A stretch of DNA of 12,706 nucleotides, taken from contig JAPSKJ010000048.1 in the NCBI GenBank assembly GCA_031177735.1, forward strand, positions 1 through 12,706, read 5' to 3'. The notes below the pieces were generated by a model. That model did no database searches. It saw only the letters and a list, made by a program, of their open reading frames with translations, and had not been told where the DNA came from. Positions within the stretch are counted from its first letter, which is position 1, and each line of letters opens with the position of its first letter. Shown here piece after piece: positions 12,615 to 12,706 of the stretch. The position numbers and the translations under genes were made by a program. The stretch is from Nocardioides sp. (GTDB lineage: Bacteria; Actinomycetota; Actinomycetes; Propionibacteriales; Nocardioidaceae).

Positions 12615-12706
12615 GTGGAGAAGCTGTCGCTGATCCTGTGGCGCGAACGGGAGCTGCTCGAACTCCTCGCGTTCAAGCTGGAGCTGGAGCAGCTCGTGCT
12701 CGCGAG
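12615..12706 (+). CDS. flgN: FlgN-like hook-filament junction chaperone, 5' part only
   Basis: Only the first 30 codons are present; the frame stays open to the window edge. The start is GTG, 7 bases after AAGGG. The visible peptide, MEKLSLILWRERELLELL then AFKLELEQLVLA, is a leucine-rich amphipathic helix with the W-R-E-R-E-L-L-E-x-L pattern seen at the N-terminus of actinobacterial FlgN-type proteins. FlgN is the export chaperone of the hook-filament junction proteins FlgK and FlgL, whose genes would be expected beyond the edge. Divergent placement from fliA supports this, but the assignment rests on a short piece. Confidence 0.75.
   Translation, partial: MEKLSLILWRERELLELLAFKLELEQLVLA

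Overview
The window is a compact flagellar and chemotaxis locus from a very GC-rich genome. The gene set, Gram-positive style motor proteins, extremely G/C-biased third codon positions and frequent GTG/TTG starts point to a motile actinobacterium. A Nocardioidaceae-type organism (Nocardioides or relative) is my inference from protein character, not a database result. Almost every base is coding, and 14 of the 16 genes lie on the minus strand, so the biological reading direction is mostly right to left.

Right edge (12366-12706): a divergent intergenic region separates fliA (minus strand, flagellar sigma-28) from the first 30 codons of a flgN-like hook-filament chaperone gene (plus strand, cut by the window edge). 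Filament block (7832-12365, minus): fliA, a strong hairpin terminator, the flagellin gene with its own promoter, a second perfect hairpin, then fliD (cap), fliS (flagellin chaperone) and a small unrecognised FliT-position gene. Chemotaxis block: cheB stands alone on the plus strand (6604-7671) with its own promoter and terminator hairpins. Divergent from it is a minus-strand string cheR - cheY - cheX - cheY - cheX-like (3859-6466). Basal-body block (10-3731, minus): flgB-flgC-fliE-fliF-fliG, tightly overlapping, with its own promoter; fliH/fliI would be expected beyond the left edge.

The most informative non-coding signal is a repeated promoter pattern. Upstream of flagellin, flgB, cheR and cheB there is CTCA, exactly 16 bases, then NCCGA; the flgN gene has the same with one mismatch. 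Read as TCA(A/G)-N15-GCCGAA this fits the geometry of sigma-28/WhiG promoters (TAAA-N15-GCCGATAA). The locus therefore seems to encode its own sigma factor and to place basal-body rod genes, filament, cheR, cheB and flgN all under it, while fliA itself lacks the motif. For cheR and cheB the predicted transcription start falls practically on the start codon, suggesting leaderless mRNAs.

Nothing here is a mobile element, CRISPR array, tRNA or rRNA. No cheA, cheW, receptor, cheD, flgM or motA/B is in the window. The less ordinary content is the tandem CheY-CheX / CheY-CheX-like pair, the 60-residue tail on FliA, and the uncharacterised FliT-position protein.
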